Origin: JANYCO01 sp031416415 | GTDB taxonomy: Bacteria; Bacteroidota; Bacteroidia; Cytophagales; Cytophagaceae | Length of the DNA stretch: 64,000 nucleotides | Direction of reading: 5' to 3' | NCBI GenBank assembly: GCA_031416415.1 | Contig: JANOTP010000131.1 | Location: 1-64,000, forward strand | In this document: positions 1-9,511 of the stretch, piece by piece | How the letters are laid out: every line of letters starts with the position of its first letter | Numbering within the stretch: position 1 is the first letter of the stretch | Position numbers and translations under genes: made by a program | Notes under the pieces: generated by a model | Seen by the model: the letters and a program-made list of their open reading frames with translations, nothing else | Told to the model about the DNA's origin: nothing | Database searches by the model: none

Positions 1-875
1 TTTCTTGCAAAAAGGAAAATTTCGAAGACCATGTTGGACCATCAATTTGTGCGACTGCTAATTTTCAATACCTTCAGCAGCCTGCCGTAAGTGCATCAAG
101 TATTAATCTAAACTCAGATACTATGAAGATTACGGCTGTCTTCAATGAGAATGTACCATGGAAAGTTAAAATTACAGGACAAACGAGTAAATCATTTAAG
201 AATTATTCTGGTTATGGTACCTCTATTAATATTAAATGGTTAGGTAATCCTGACACACTTGTTTTTTTCAAAGCTGGTGAACAGTGTAATGTAGCAATTA
301 CTATTGCTTGTAAAGAGACCGTCCAAAAAACATTTACAATAAGCACAGTAAACAGCTTTACAAATTTTAATTATTTAGTATATGATGCAGATGGTGGCGG
401 ATTGGCGACGGGTCCCTTTTCTTATGGAACTTATGCAACACATACGGTTACTCCTGGTTTAAATTCTCCTCAAGGGGGAAGCTGTTTTTGCACTGATGGA
501 AATTCTTCAAGTACTCCAGTTTGGTTCTTTGGAGGATTTGATTTGCCTGTGGTTATAGGTACAAGTTTAAAAACAAATCCTCAAGAAGTGTATTTAAATT
601 GTTTTGTGAATGTTCAAGGAAGTACATTTACAGCGCCTGTTATAACTCTTAAAGAAGGTACTGTTCAAAGAAGTAAAACATTGTCCTTGTCAGGAAGTGG
701 CTGGCATTATGTATCTTATAAATTATCTGATTTTAATGTAGTGAATCCAAGAAATATTAATACCGTTATTTTTGGATTAAATTCTTTCCCAAATCAAGCA
801 ACCTCTGGAAAAATGTGTATTGATTTTGTATCCTTTACTAACGATTCTCCGTTTATAACAACAAGTGGAAAATAA
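1..875 (+). CDS. Secreted lipoprotein with binding-like domain, 5' end missing
   Basis: The reading frame is open from base 3 without a stop, so the gene begins upstream of the window. The first codons read Ser-Cys-Lys-Lys, which looks like a lipobox cysteine followed by a mature lipoprotein; the signal peptide itself is cut off. About 290 residues remain. The order of elements (a beta-rich segment with Trp-Lys-Val-Lys-Ile, then a C-terminal domain ending in a V-x-F-D-x-V-like strand) parallels the lipoprotein at 47111-48172, and the two appear to be paralogues. The C-terminal part resembles a carbohydrate-binding beta-sandwich by pattern only. By analogy with its paralogue it probably sits in the outer membrane as an accessory or binding protein of a polysaccharide locus lying to the left of the window. 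No catalytic motif is visible. Confidence 0.7.
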   Translation, partial: SCKKENFEDHVGPSICATANFQYLQQPAVSASSINLNSDTMKITAVFNENVPWKVKITGQTSKSFKNYSGYGTSINIKWLGNPDTLVFFKAGEQCNVAITIACKETVQKTFTISTVNSFTNFNYLVYDADGGGLATGPFSYGTYATHTVTPGLNSPQGGSCFCTDGNSSSTPVWFFGGFDLPVVIGTSLKTNPQEVYLNCFVNVQGSTFTAPVITLKEGTVQRSKTLSLSGSGWHYVSYKLSDFNVVNPRNINTVIFGLNSFPNQATSGKMCIDFVSFTNDSPFITTSGK

Positions 876-906
876 TCACTAAAAATGCACTAATAAAGTA
901 GTTTTT

Positions 907-1140
907 ATGAGAACAAAGACAAGCATGTTAAAGGTTTTTATTCAGGAAGATGATAAAGCTATGCAAAAGAAAATAGCTGAAGAGTTTAAAGATTATAATT
1001 GTATTTTAAACTTTTTTTCGAAATCTGAGTCTGCTTTTGATTTGTTATCGTTTAATCCTGATATTCTTATTCAGGATTTTAAAACTCAAAAAGCGGTTAA
1101 ATGTTATCAATGGTCTGAGCCCTATAATCATTGGCAATAG
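907..1140 (+). pseudogene. Half receiver domain (truncated response regulator), possibly a remnant
   Basis: The 77-residue product begins like a response-regulator receiver: a beta strand (LKVFIQEDD) ending in the acidic pair, a helix (KAMQKKIAEEF), a second strand and helix, and then PDILIQDF, where the Asp occupies the phospho-acceptor position. The protein stops about 18 residues later, so the second half of the receiver (switch Thr/Ser and Lys) is absent. A second in-frame ATG lies at 925. It follows the lipoprotein by 31 nt and might share its transcript. It could be a decayed response regulator or a genuinely short protein; a remnant is more likely because half a receiver should not fold. 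Confidence 0.45.
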
Positions 1141-1150
1141 TAAATTTACA

Positions 1151-2659
1151 TCAATTTACTAGTTCTAAGACTACTTCGTAGTATTTTCTGTTTTCCATTT
1201 TACTTTTCAACCAGCCATAAAAGGACATCGCTTGAATGTCCTCTTTTTCTGCTTCAATAAATAAAAAAGATTTATCAACCTCTTCCTTGAAAGCTTTGCT
1301 TGAAGCGAGGTGAGGTTGGTTATTTAAACGTTTTACGAGCAATAAAAATACTTCTACTCTTTTATAAATAGCTTGTTGAAATAAGTCATTGAAGTTTCTG
1401 TGAATTGATTTTAATCTCGACTCAACAAGATCACTATGCCCCAATTCAAATTGGCTTATGCATTCAATTATATTTTTTTTCAATACCCACTCTCTCCCCA
1501 TTATTTTAGAAAGCCAAGTATCGCTATGCTGAATGTTACGAAAAGCCGTTGCAGAAGAATGATACTGTTCTTGCTGGAAAAGGTATATGCTTAAATTTAA
1601 ATAAATATTTAACGTGGTGATTTTATTGGTAAGAAAATTTTTGTCGTCTAAAATAGATTTTAAGTAGTCTATAGCTTCCGCGTTTCTACCTGTAAAATTT
1701 AATACTGCCGCATTTAGAAGCATATACTTTGGGTAAAAATTAAAGTATTGACTTTTGTTAAATTCTTGAAGACTTTGGAATAATGTTTTTAAATAGTAGG
1801 TTGCTTCTGTAAATTTTTTATTACGATAAAGTACATGAGCAATCATATATTGTAAGTGCACCTTGTAGCGATGATTGTATTTGTTAAATATATTATTTTT
1901 TTCTGCTGTTGTAAATAGTTTAATTATATAAGGTTCAAAAGAGTAAAATTCTTTTTTTGACAATGCAATTGTTCGCATTATAGAAATGATGTTGTACATC
2001 AATCTTGGTTTTTCAGGAAGTGTTTCAGTGAGTTTGTATTTTGTTAGAATTTCCGATACTACTTTTTCCATGTCTATTTCCTGTCCCTTGGTCATAGATT
2101 GCATTAGTTGATGACGAATTAATTGTTGTGCCGTATTAGCGCGGTCTTCTTCAAGGGCAAGTTCAAAAATACGTTCTTTGTTTTTTAACAATAGTTTTAA
2201 ATCCGGAGCAAATTCACTCATCGATTTCTCAATCTGATAAGAGTAAATAGAATTGAGCAGAAGAAACATTTCAGTTTTTAAAGCAAGCTCTTCCGCTTGT
2301 TTAAGAAAGCTCCATCCTGCTTCGTCAGCATTGCGGTCAAATAAATATTTTGATACAAATAGGAGACTTTCTGTTTGGCCTTCGTTTGTAATATCTTCTT
2401 TCTTTTGTTGGAGAAAAATATATTCAGAAAGTTGTTTTATCAATCGTTTTCTAGTAGCATGGTAGGCTACTAGATTTGAATCGTTAGGATAAAGCTTGGC
2501 TAATGCATTTGAACGATCTACTTTTTTGTTTTCAGAAAATAATTGAAAAAGTTCTAATGTTTTATCTGGACTTTTTTTTTGATAACGTTGTAAAAACACC
2601 CGAAAATCTTTTTTTTCTTCCGGGGAAAGTACTCTCGTCATTTCGTTTATTAGGTCCAT
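1151..2659 (-). CDS. Alpha-helical repeat protein of unknown function
   Basis: This 502-residue protein has no signal peptide or membrane segment and is predicted cytoplasmic. Its sequence is almost entirely helical, with paired helices rich in Leu, Tyr and Ala that resemble degenerate TPR repeats, for example around the segments YHATRKRLIKQLSEYIFLQ and ATYYLKTLF. It begins with MDLINEMTRVLSPEEKKDF, a short motif that looks like a start of a helical bundle. I do not recognise a named family. The start is supported by a promoter-like pair just upstream (2673-2700), which would leave a very short leader. It converges with the receiver remnant and lies head-to-tail behind the HtrA gene, 59 nt away. 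Confidence 0.75.
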   Translation of the reverse strand: MDLINEMTRVLSPEEKKDFRVFLQRYQKKSPDKTLELFQLFSENKKVDRSNALAKLYPNDSNLVAYHATRKRLIKQLSEYIFLQQKKEDITNEGQTESLLFVSKYLFDRNADEAGWSFLKQAEELALKTEMFLLLNSIYSYQIEKSMSEFAPDLKLLLKNKERIFELALEEDRANTAQQLIRHQLMQSMTKGQEIDMEKVVSEILTKYKLTETLPEKPRLMYNIISIMRTIALSKKEFYSFEPYIIKLFTTAEKNNIFNKYNHRYKVHLQYMIAHVLYRNKKFTEATYYLKTLFQSLQEFNKSQYFNFYPKYMLLNAAVLNFTGRNAEAIDYLKSILDDKNFLTNKITTLNIYLNLSIYLFQQEQYHSSATAFRNIQHSDTWLSKIMGREWVLKKNIIECISQFELGHSDLVESRLKSIHRNFNDLFQQAIYKRVEVFLLLVKRLNNQPHLASSKAFKEEVDKSFLFIEAEKEDIQAMSFYGWLKSKMENRKYYEVVLELVN

Positions 2660-2672
2660 AAAAGAGAATCGG

Positions 2673-2700
2673 CAAAATTATGCTCTATATTTACAGACAA
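2673..2700 (-). promoter_or_regulatory. Bacteroidota-type promoter of the helical repeat protein gene
   Basis: Read on the minus strand, TTG (2700-2698) is followed after 17 nt by TAATTTTG (2680-2673). This fits the TTG-N17-23-TAnnTTTG consensus of Bacteroidota housekeeping promoters. It would start transcription only a few bases before the ATG at 2659. Confidence 0.5.
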
Positions 2701-2718
2701 CTGTTATAGTTTAATTTT

Positions 2719-4131
2719 CTAGAAGTAATAAGAATAATACCCCCGCTGGCCATTAGAAGTAATACCTTCAATAATGACACGTCCACGAATTTTTTCTAAA
2801 ATTTCTACGGCTTCTTCTGGTGTACTTATCGCTACTTTATTTATAGAAGATATAATAAAGCCTTCTGATAAACTAAGTCTTCTTACAAGTCCATTTCCTA
2901 CTTTTACAATTCGTATCCCATTTGTAATGCCAAGTTTTTCTTTTTCAACTTTGGAAAGAATTTCAAAGTCAGCACCTAATGATTCAGATTTAAATGTTTC
3001 TCTTTTTAACACTTCAGTTGTCCCTTCTCTATTAGTAAGGGTAAGAAAGCCTTCTGAAATTTTATTTTCTCTTTTATAGCCTACTTTTATTTTATCTCCT
3101 GGACTAAAATAACTTAAGTATTCATCAAAGCTACCTTTACTGTTTATGTCAAAATCATTTAATTTCAGAATGATATCATTTTTTTTAAGTCCCATTTTTT
3201 CAGCAGCGCCCTCCTTTTGAATGTAGGATGCTATTACGCCGTCTAAATTGTCAAGCTTTAATTTATCGGAATAGGCAGTACTCAATTCGTCTACTTCTGC
3301 ACCAAAGAATGGTTTTTGTACTTCGCCGTATTTAATAAGATCTTTTACTATTTTTTTTACAATGTCCACAGGAACAGCAAATCCATATCCTGTATAGGAT
3401 CCCGTTTTTGAAAGTATAGCTGTGTTAATTCCAATTAATTCCCCTCGGACATTTACCAAGGCACCACCACTATTTCCAGGGTTGATAGCAGCGTCTGTTT
3501 GAATAAAAGATTCAATTGGGAATTGGCTGTTTACAATATTTATATTTCTACCTTTTGCACTAACAATACCCGCAGTAACGGTAGAGGTAAGGTTGAAAGG
3601 ATTTCCCACAGCAAGCACCCATTCGCCTATACGAAGATCTTTAGAAACCCCTAGTTTTACAGCCGGTAAGTTCTGTGCTTCTATTTTGAGTAAAGCAAGA
3701 TCCGTAGAAGGGTCTGTCCCAATAATTTTTGCTTGGTAAGTTTTTTTCTCATGTACGACTTCTATTTTTGTCGATTTGTCAATGACATGATTATTGGTAA
3801 TTATATATCCGTCTGCGCTATAAATTACTCCAGATCCGGAGCCCTCTACTTGTTGAGTTGCACCTCCAAAATACATGTCAAACCAACTAGACGTATTTTG
3901 TTGTGAAAGCGTATTAATGAAGACCACATTTCTTGTACATTGAGCAGATGCTGCAATGAAATCTTCGTGCAATGAAGTATTCTGATATCTATTTATAGAA
4001 GCAAGCTCTACAGAAGGACTCTTTTCCGAAGAGTTAATATAAAATGATTTAGATGGGTACAGGAAGTTACACAAAAATGCACCTGATAGTCCAGAAACGA
4101 AAGCGATTAAAATTATTTTTACCTTTGACAT
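2719..4131 (-). CDS. HtrA/DegP-family periplasmic serine protease with PDZ domains
   Basis: This is a 470-residue trypsin-like S1C protease for envelope protein quality control. An N-terminal hydrophobic segment (residues 4-24) directs it to the periplasm, either cleaved or as an anchor. The catalytic triad is visible: His115 in TNNHVID, Asp144 in STDLALLKI and Ser221 in NPGNSGGAL. A PDZ domain covers about 280-370 (GLKKNDIILKLNDFDINS), and a second, diverged PDZ-like region covers about 385-470. The length is normal for DegP/DegQ relatives. It is transcribed leftwards as a probable single gene; nothing in the flanks indicates a specialised substrate. The family assignment is firm, the exact paralogue (DegP, DegQ or DegS) is not. 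Confidence 0.93.
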   Translation of the reverse strand: MSKVKIILIAFVSGLSGAFLCNFLYPSKSFYINSSEKSPSVELASINRYQNTSLHEDFIAASAQCTRNVVFINTLSQQNTSSWFDMYFGGATQQVEGSGSGVIYSADGYIITNNHVIDKSTKIEVVHEKKTYQAKIIGTDPSTDLALLKIEAQNLPAVKLGVSKDLRIGEWVLAVGNPFNLTSTVTAGIVSAKGRNINIVNSQFPIESFIQTDAAINPGNSGGALVNVRGELIGINTAILSKTGSYTGYGFAVPVDIVKKIVKDLIKYGEVQKPFFGAEVDELSTAYSDKLKLDNLDGVIASYIQKEGAAEKMGLKKNDIILKLNDFDINSKGSFDEYLSYFSPGDKIKVGYKRENKISEGFLTLTNREGTTEVLKRETFKSESLGADFEILSKVEKEKLGITNGIRIVKVGNGLVRRLSLSEGFIISSINKVAISTPEEAVEILEKIRGRVIIEGITSNGQRGYYSYYF

Positions 4132-4222
4132 ACGATTTAAATGTTAGATATAAATAGTTTGTTTTAACGTATAAATTTAGAACGTAGTATTTAATAATAT
4201 TCTCAAAGAAAATGCTAAAGTA

Positions 4223-5101
4223 TTAAATACTACTAAATCTGCCAAAAATACTTAGAGGTAGCTTTTTTTCATACTTATCTTCAAGATAAAGTTCACCAAT
4301 TTCTGGATTTTTAATATTTCCGAAAATGCTTTTGAGCAACGTTTCTACTATTAGGGCTGAAAATCCAATAGAATATAAATTTAAGATAAAGAAATGATTT
4401 TCTTTATCTAATAGTTCATTACATCCTTTAAGAATTTCATTCAGTTGTTCTTCAATGATCCATTTTTCACCATTGGGGCCACGTCCGTATGAGGGAGGGT
4501 CTAATATTATCCCTTGGTATTTATTTCCACGGCGAACCTCTCTTTGTACAAATTTCATGGCATCTTCTACTACCCAACGAATATCTTTCAATTGGCTAGT
4601 CTCCATATTTTCTTTACCCCAAGAAATTACTTGTTTTACCGAATCTACATGCGAAACATCTGCACCTGCAGCCTTTGCTGCTAAAGAAGCTCCTCCGGTA
4701 TAAGCGAAAAGATTAAGTACTTTAGGTGTGTTGCCTAATAATTTTACTTTTTTATAAATATAGTCCCAATTGGCAGCTTGTTCTGGGAAGATCCCCACAT
4801 GTTTGAATGAGGTCAAACCTAAACGGAAGCTAATTTTATAATTTGAAGGTTGATAATTGATGTACCATTGCTCTTTCATCCCTTTTTTAAGAATCCATTC
4901 ACCTTTTTCTGGATTACCAGCTTCTTTGCGAAAAACCGCATTTGAAAGCTTATCCCACTCATTTTCAGACAATGAAGTATCCCAAACAGCCTGAGGTTCG
5001 GGGCGAGATAATATAAAAGAACCAAATTTCTCTAATTTTTTGTAACTTCCGCTATCTATTAATTGATAGTCTGAAAAATTTTCAGGTTTTAAAAACAACA
5101 T
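4223..5101 (-). CDS. SAM-dependent RNA methyltransferase (RlmI/COG1092-like)
   Basis: The 292-residue cytoplasmic protein has a Rossmann-type S-adenosylmethionine domain: motif I is FAYTGGASLAAKAAGA (about 127-142), followed by the acidic VDSVKQV at the end of strand 2. The substrate motif ILDPPSYGRGPNGEKW has the DPPS/Y signature of cytosine-C5 methyltransferases of the RlmI type. It lacks the N-terminal PUA domain of full-length RlmI and is correspondingly shorter. A role in 23S rRNA base modification is inferred from the family. It lies alone between HtrA (91 nt away) and a divergent gene. Confidence 0.85.
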   Translation of the reverse strand: MLFLKPENFSDYQLIDSGSYKKLEKFGSFILSRPEPQAVWDTSLSENEWDKLSNAVFRKEAGNPEKGEWILKKGMKEQWYINYQPSNYKISFRLGLTSFKHVGIFPEQAANWDYIYKKVKLLGNTPKVLNLFAYTGGASLAAKAAGADVSHVDSVKQVISWGKENMETSQLKDIRWVVEDAMKFVQREVRRGNKYQGIILDPPSYGRGPNGEKWIIEEQLNEILKGCNELLDKENHFFILNLYSIGFSALIVETLLKSIFGNIKNPEIGELYLEDKYEKKLPLSIFGRFSSI

Positions 5102-5162
5102 TGGAACAAATTTAGACTTTTATTAGTATAAGTATTGGCATAGAAGGTATCTGACTATAAAG

Positions 5163-5636
5163 ATGAACAAAAAATTATTAATACGGCTAAAGCGAAGTAA
5201 ATTATTTAAGCTAAGGTTTACTTTATTCTTTACATTCATCTTAGTTTCTTTGATGGTCAGTTCAATATATTTTACTTATAACATTCCTAAAAGAACAAAC
5301 CTTAACGAGGTAAATCTTAATAATATTTATAACACTTGGAAAATTGTGAAGTATTATAAAAATGGTAAGTTGGTAGTCAATACCAATAAATTTCAAAGTT
5401 TACGTTTTAGGATCAATGCAGACGGCACTGCTGATTGGATTAAAGAAGGTCGTGAATCTAATATTCCCTTCAGTATAACGAAAGACGGGTCACAGCTAAT
5501 CGCTAATAATGGAGGAGGAATAGAAAACGTAGAAACTATTTATGAGCTTTCAGAAAACAGGCTACGTTTTGGAAAACGAAATATTCTTTCACATTACGAG
5601 TATGTAATGGTACCTTATAATTTTGTGATTAATTAA
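5163..5636 (+). CDS. Membrane-anchored lipocalin-like protein
   Basis: The 157-residue product has a basic N-terminus (MNKKLLIRLKRSKLFKLR), one transmembrane helix at about 19-41, and then a small beta-rich domain. That domain begins with NTWKIVKYYKNGKLV and ends with EYVMVPY, a pattern typical of Bacteroidota lipocalin-like proteins, here held to the inner membrane and facing the periplasm. No ligand or enzyme function can be inferred. It is followed 77 nt later by the YiiX-like gene on the same strand, so the two may be cotranscribed. Confidence 0.7.
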   Translation: MNKKLLIRLKRSKLFKLRFTLFFTFILVSLMVSSIYFTYNIPKRTNLNEVNLNNIYNTWKIVKYYKNGKLVVNTNKFQSLRFRINADGTADWIKEGRESNIPFSITKDGSQLIANNGGGIENVETIYELSENRLRFGKRNILSHYEYVMVPYNFVIN

Positions 5637-5713
5637 TTTTTCCCTTTGCGAAGGAATTAGTGTTATTTTTTTGTACAATTTTTTTAAAATAAATCGTTAT
5701 AATCAAAAAATAT

Positions 5714-6376
5714 ATGTCATTAAAAAAGATTCTTCAAAGCTCATTTATATGTTGCTTAATGTTTTTGGGGCTTATTTTAGTCTTCAATTTTACATCAGTA
5801 GATTTTCTTACCAAAAAAACTTCCACAAGTCTTTTAAATCTTCAGGATGGGGATATCGTCTTCCAGATCAATCAATCTGGTCAAGGGAAAGCTATTCAAT
5901 TGGCTACTCATTCTAAATATACCCACTGTGGAATTGTGTTTAAAGAAAATAACAAATTTGTTGTTTACGAAGCAGTTCAACCGGTAAAAAAGACTCCTTT
6001 GACAGAATGGGTGAAATACGGAGAAAATAATCTTTATGTAGTTAAAAGATTAAAAGATTCCAATGCTATTAGTAGTGCCATAGTTACTAAAATGAAAAAG
6101 AAGTACAGTGAGTACGAAGGAAAAAATTATGATTTATATTTTGGTTGGTCAGATGAAAAAATTTATTGTTCTGAGCTTGTATGGAAATTATATTATGAAG
6201 CTACAGGATTAGAAATAGGGAAACTGCAGAAATTAAAAGAGTTTGATTTACGTCATCCAGCAGTGAAAGAAAAACTTAAAGAGAGATATGGAAGTACTAT
6301 TCCTTATGAAGAGATGGTGATTTCTCCTGCTGCTATATTTGAGTCTGAGCTTTTAGAATCAGTAGTAGTAAAATAA
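5714..6376 (+). CDS. YiiX-like permuted NlpC/P60 (papain-like) hydrolase
   Basis: After an N-terminal membrane segment (about 8-27), the 220-residue protein starts its domain with LQDGDIVFQ, the usual opening of YiiX/YebB-type permuted NlpC/P60 enzymes. In these proteins the catalytic His comes before the Cys. Here His71 lies in KYTHCGIV, an acidic residue at Glu86 (VYEAV), and Cys152 in KIYCSELVWKLY. Members are thought to cleave amide or thioester bonds on peptides or lipids at the envelope; the substrate is unknown. I chose ATG 5714; an overlapping frame starting at 5671 is a shadow. The gene ends 7 nt from the convergent histidine kinase gene. Confidence 0.85.
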   Translation: MSLKKILQSSFICCLMFLGLILVFNFTSVDFLTKKTSTSLLNLQDGDIVFQINQSGQGKAIQLATHSKYTHCGIVFKENNKFVVYEAVQPVKKTPLTEWVKYGENNLYVVKRLKDSNAISSAIVTKMKKKYSEYEGKNYDLYFGWSDEKIYCSELVWKLYYEATGLEIGKLQKLKEFDLRHPAVKEKLKERYGSTIPYEEMVISPAAIFESELLESVVVK

Positions 6377-6383
6377 CATGTTA

Positions 6384-7757
6384 TTATTTTAAAGGGAGAA
6401 TTATTCTGAACGTAGCTCCTGTCCAAGGCATACTTTCTAATTCAATTTTTCCTTCCAACATTTCAACATGAGATTTGACTAAAAATAATCCCATTCCTTT
6501 TCCTTCAACATGATCGTGAAAACGGCTGTAGAGTTGAAATATTTTTTGCCCATATTTTTCGGTGTCGAATCCAATTCCTTTATCTTTAAATGAAAGGATT
6601 AAATTATTGTCTACTACTTCAGCGATAATATGAATAATGGGATTTTGGTTGGGCATAGCATATTTTATACTATTTGAAATAAGATTGTAAAAAATACTTA
6701 CCATTATACTTTTTATAAAATGTATTTTTTCAACAAAAAAATGATCGTGAATTTCTGCAGCACTAAATTGTATTTCGTTAGATAAAAGTAGTTTTACTTC
6801 TTGTAGAATTTCATAGATAGAAATGAAATTTGTTTTTTCATGACCTAGTTTTTTTTCTACTAATATATGATTAAGATCTTTGATAATCTCATCCATTGCT
6901 AGTACAGTGGTATTCATGTGGTCCATTAGTTTTTGTTCCTCAGGACTATTGCGAGGATATTTTTGTAATAGTTCTAGGAGGCCACTTACACGGGAAATCG
7001 GACCCCGCAAATTATGAGATATGATCTGATTGAACATATCTAATTGTTTGTATTCACTTTCTAGTTTAGTATACTGAAACTGTGCTTTGGTTTCTAATAT
7101 CTCTTTTGTATAAATATCTGATTCTAATAATCGTTGTGTTTTAGAAAGTTCTTCCGTTTCTTTTGTTCTAAGATTATTGATTTTGACAAATGATCCTATA
7201 AACATAAAGATCATTAAAAACGAAAGAAGAAAGTTTAAATTAAAAAATAATGTAATTGTATCTTGATTAAAAGAATTTGGATTGGTATAAAAACCATTAT
7301 GATACAATACATTCATTAAAAATGCATTTATTAAGTAGGAAAGTAGCGCTAGGTAGAGTAATAGAGGTTTGGAGCTATCAAAAGTGGAATATACAGTAAG
7401 TGGAGTAGTGAAAAAATATAGATAAAAACCTGCTTCATACCCCATAATATAACTAATAGTGAAGACAGAATAATTAGTCACAAAAATATATAAATAACGG
7501 GCATAGTTTGGTTTTCTTGCTCTTAGAAGTAAGAAGGTAGAACCAAACATGATGCAATAAGAAAATGATAATAATGCTAAGTCCGGAAGTTTTAAAAATA
7601 ATCCGAGTATAATAAATTCAATGGCAACTATGAAACATATAATAACTTGCCAGTTAAAAGTTACTGTTTTCTCTTTTTCGTTTTGATTAAAGCCTTCATA
7701 AATTCCATTGTTTGAAATCTCTGAAAATACACGCTTAACTATGCCACCCTCTCCCAT
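6384..7757 (-). CDS. Membrane sensor histidine kinase
   Basis: The 457-residue protein has an N-terminal membrane domain of about six helices (35-190) with no large periplasmic loop, so it probably senses something in or near the membrane. A short coiled coil (195-240) leads to the HisKA domain with His248 in IISHNLRGPISRVSGLLELL, the HNLR-type box common in this phylum. The HATPase domain follows with the N box (NLISNSIKYA), G1 (DKGIGF) and G2 (GKGMGLFLVKSH). No receiver is fused and no response regulator is adjacent, so its partner is unknown. It follows lysS by 26 nt and is probably cotranscribed with it. Confidence 0.9.
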   Translation of the reverse strand: MGEGGIVKRVFSEISNNGIYEGFNQNEKEKTVTFNWQVIICFIVAIEFIILGLFLKLPDLALLSFSYCIMFGSTFLLLRARKPNYARYLYIFVTNYSVFTISYIMGYEAGFYLYFFTTPLTVYSTFDSSKPLLLYLALLSYLINAFLMNVLYHNGFYTNPNSFNQDTITLFFNLNFLLSFLMIFMFIGSFVKINNLRTKETEELSKTQRLLESDIYTKEILETKAQFQYTKLESEYKQLDMFNQIISHNLRGPISRVSGLLELLQKYPRNSPEEQKLMDHMNTTVLAMDEIIKDLNHILVEKKLGHEKTNFISIYEILQEVKLLLSNEIQFSAAEIHDHFFVEKIHFIKSIMVSIFYNLISNSIKYAMPNQNPIIHIIAEVVDNNLILSFKDKGIGFDTEKYGQKIFQLYSRFHDHVEGKGMGLFLVKSHVEMLEGKIELESMPWTGATFRIILPLK

Positions 7758-7783
7758 AGTAATTGAACATTATTTTAATAAAG

Positions 7784-9511
7784 TTAAGCTTGCCAATTCT
7801 TCACATCTTCCATGGTGGGATTTGACACTTCCAATTTCATTTTCTTTCTCATACCACACAAATCATTGAAGAGTTTATTTGGATTTTGAGATTTGAGCTG
7901 ATCTAATGTATTAATACCCATTTTCAAAAGCAATGGTATAAAATATTCTGGAACTCCTGCTTCACCAAAAAGATCAGTATCTGAGACTTGTTTTTTTTCA
8001 GGTCTCATCTGGGGGAAAAACAATACGTCTTGTATAGAATGCTGATTAGTCATGATCATAGAAAGACGGTCAATTCCAATACCCATACCTGCTGTAGGAG
8101 GCATGCCGTATTCTAATGCACGAAGAAAATCATGATCAATAAACATGGCTTCGTCGTCACCACGTTCCATTAATTTTACTTGTTCTTCAAAACGTTCACG
8201 CTGGTCTATTGGATCATTTAATTCTGAATATGCGTTTGCTATTTCTTTTCCATTTACCATCAATTCAAAACGCTCTACAAGCCCAGCTTTAGAACGATGT
8301 TTTTTAGTAAGGGGAGAAGTCTCTACAGGGTAGTCTATAATAAAGGTAGGTTGTATATAATGCGGCTCACATTTTTCACCGAATATTTCATCGATTAATT
8401 TTCCTTTTCCAACATTGTCAGCAACTTCAATATTCAATTTTTTACAAACTTCACGTAGTTGAACTTCGTCCATACCTGTAATGTCTATACCTGTATATTC
8501 TTTGATAGAATCAAACATACTGATACGTTTGAACGGGCGGCAGAAATCTATTTCATTTTCTCCAGATTTAACAACAGTTTTGCCATGTAGTGCTAGTGCT
8601 ACTTTTTCTAGCATTTCTTCTGTGAAATCCATCATCCAATTATAGTCTTTATAGGCTACATAGATTTCCATTACTGTAAATTCAGGATTATGAGTTCTGT
8701 CCATTCCTTCGTTGCGGAAGTCTTTTGCAAACTCATATACACCGTCAAACCCACCTACAATAAGTCTTTTCAAGTATAACTCATTTGCTACCCTCATGTA
8801 TAAAGGTATGTCCAGTGCATTGTGGTGTGTTTTGAAAGGGCGTGCAGCGGCACCTCCAGGTATAGATTGTAAGATAGGTGTTTCTACTTCTAGGTAACCT
8901 TTGCTATTGAAGAAGTCTCTCATTGTGGAAACTATTTTTGTTCTCTTCATGAACACTTCTCTAACTTCGGGATTTACAATTAGATCTACATAGCGCTGTC
9001 TGTAGCGCTGCTCTGGATCGGAGAATGCATCATGTTGTATTTTATTTCCTTGTTCATCTTCGGTTTCTTTTACAATTGGAAGAGGTCTTAATGCTTTAGA
9101 AAGTAATTTTATGGAAGTGACATGAATAGAAATTTCACCTACCTGAGTAGTGAAGACATAACCATTGATACCAATCAGATCACCTATATCTAATAATTTT
9201 TTGAATACAGTATTGTATAATTCTTTATCTTCTGTGGGACAAATATCGTCTCTTCTTATATAGATTTGAATTCGGCCGGTAGCATCTTGTATCTCTGCAA
9301 AAGAAGCACTTCCCATAATACGGAAGCTAAGAATTCTTCCTGCTATAGAAATGTCTTTATAATCTATTTTAGCAGAGTCGTAATTTTTTAGAATATCATT
9401 AATTGCTACGTTTACCTTAAATTGTTCAGCAGGATAGGGATCAATGCCCATTTTTATCAGCTCTTCTCTTTTCTCTCTTCTTTTGATTTCCTGTTCGCTT
9501 AATAATTGCAT
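7784..9511 (-). CDS. lysS: Lysyl-tRNA synthetase, class II
   Basis: This enzyme charges tRNA-Lys. The 575-residue protein has an OB-fold anticodon-binding domain (about 55-170, ISIAGRILSFRIMGSASF) and a class II catalytic core. Motif 2 is seen in EFAKDFRNEGMDRTHNPEFT and motif 3 in GMGIGIDRLSMIM. The extra C-terminal helical segment after about residue 500 (LLLKMGINTLDQL) is the extension typical of Bacteroidota LysS, accounting for the length beyond the usual 500. It heads a probable two-gene unit with the histidine kinase. Confidence 0.97.
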   Translation of the reverse strand: MQLLSEQEIKRREKREELIKMGIDPYPAEQFKVNVAINDILKNYDSAKIDYKDISIAGRILSFRIMGSASFAEIQDATGRIQIYIRRDDICPTEDKELYNTVFKKLLDIGDLIGINGYVFTTQVGEISIHVTSIKLLSKALRPLPIVKETEDEQGNKIQHDAFSDPEQRYRQRYVDLIVNPEVREVFMKRTKIVSTMRDFFNSKGYLEVETPILQSIPGGAAARPFKTHHNALDIPLYMRVANELYLKRLIVGGFDGVYEFAKDFRNEGMDRTHNPEFTVMEIYVAYKDYNWMMDFTEEMLEKVALALHGKTVVKSGENEIDFCRPFKRISMFDSIKEYTGIDITGMDEVQLREVCKKLNIEVADNVGKGKLIDEIFGEKCEPHYIQPTFIIDYPVETSPLTKKHRSKAGLVERFELMVNGKEIANAYSELNDPIDQRERFEEQVKLMERGDDEAMFIDHDFLRALEYGMPPTAGMGIGIDRLSMIMTNQHSIQDVLFFPQMRPEKKQVSDTDLFGEAGVPEYFIPLLLKMGINTLDQLKSQNPNKLFNDLCGMRKKMKLEVSNPTMEDVKNWQA

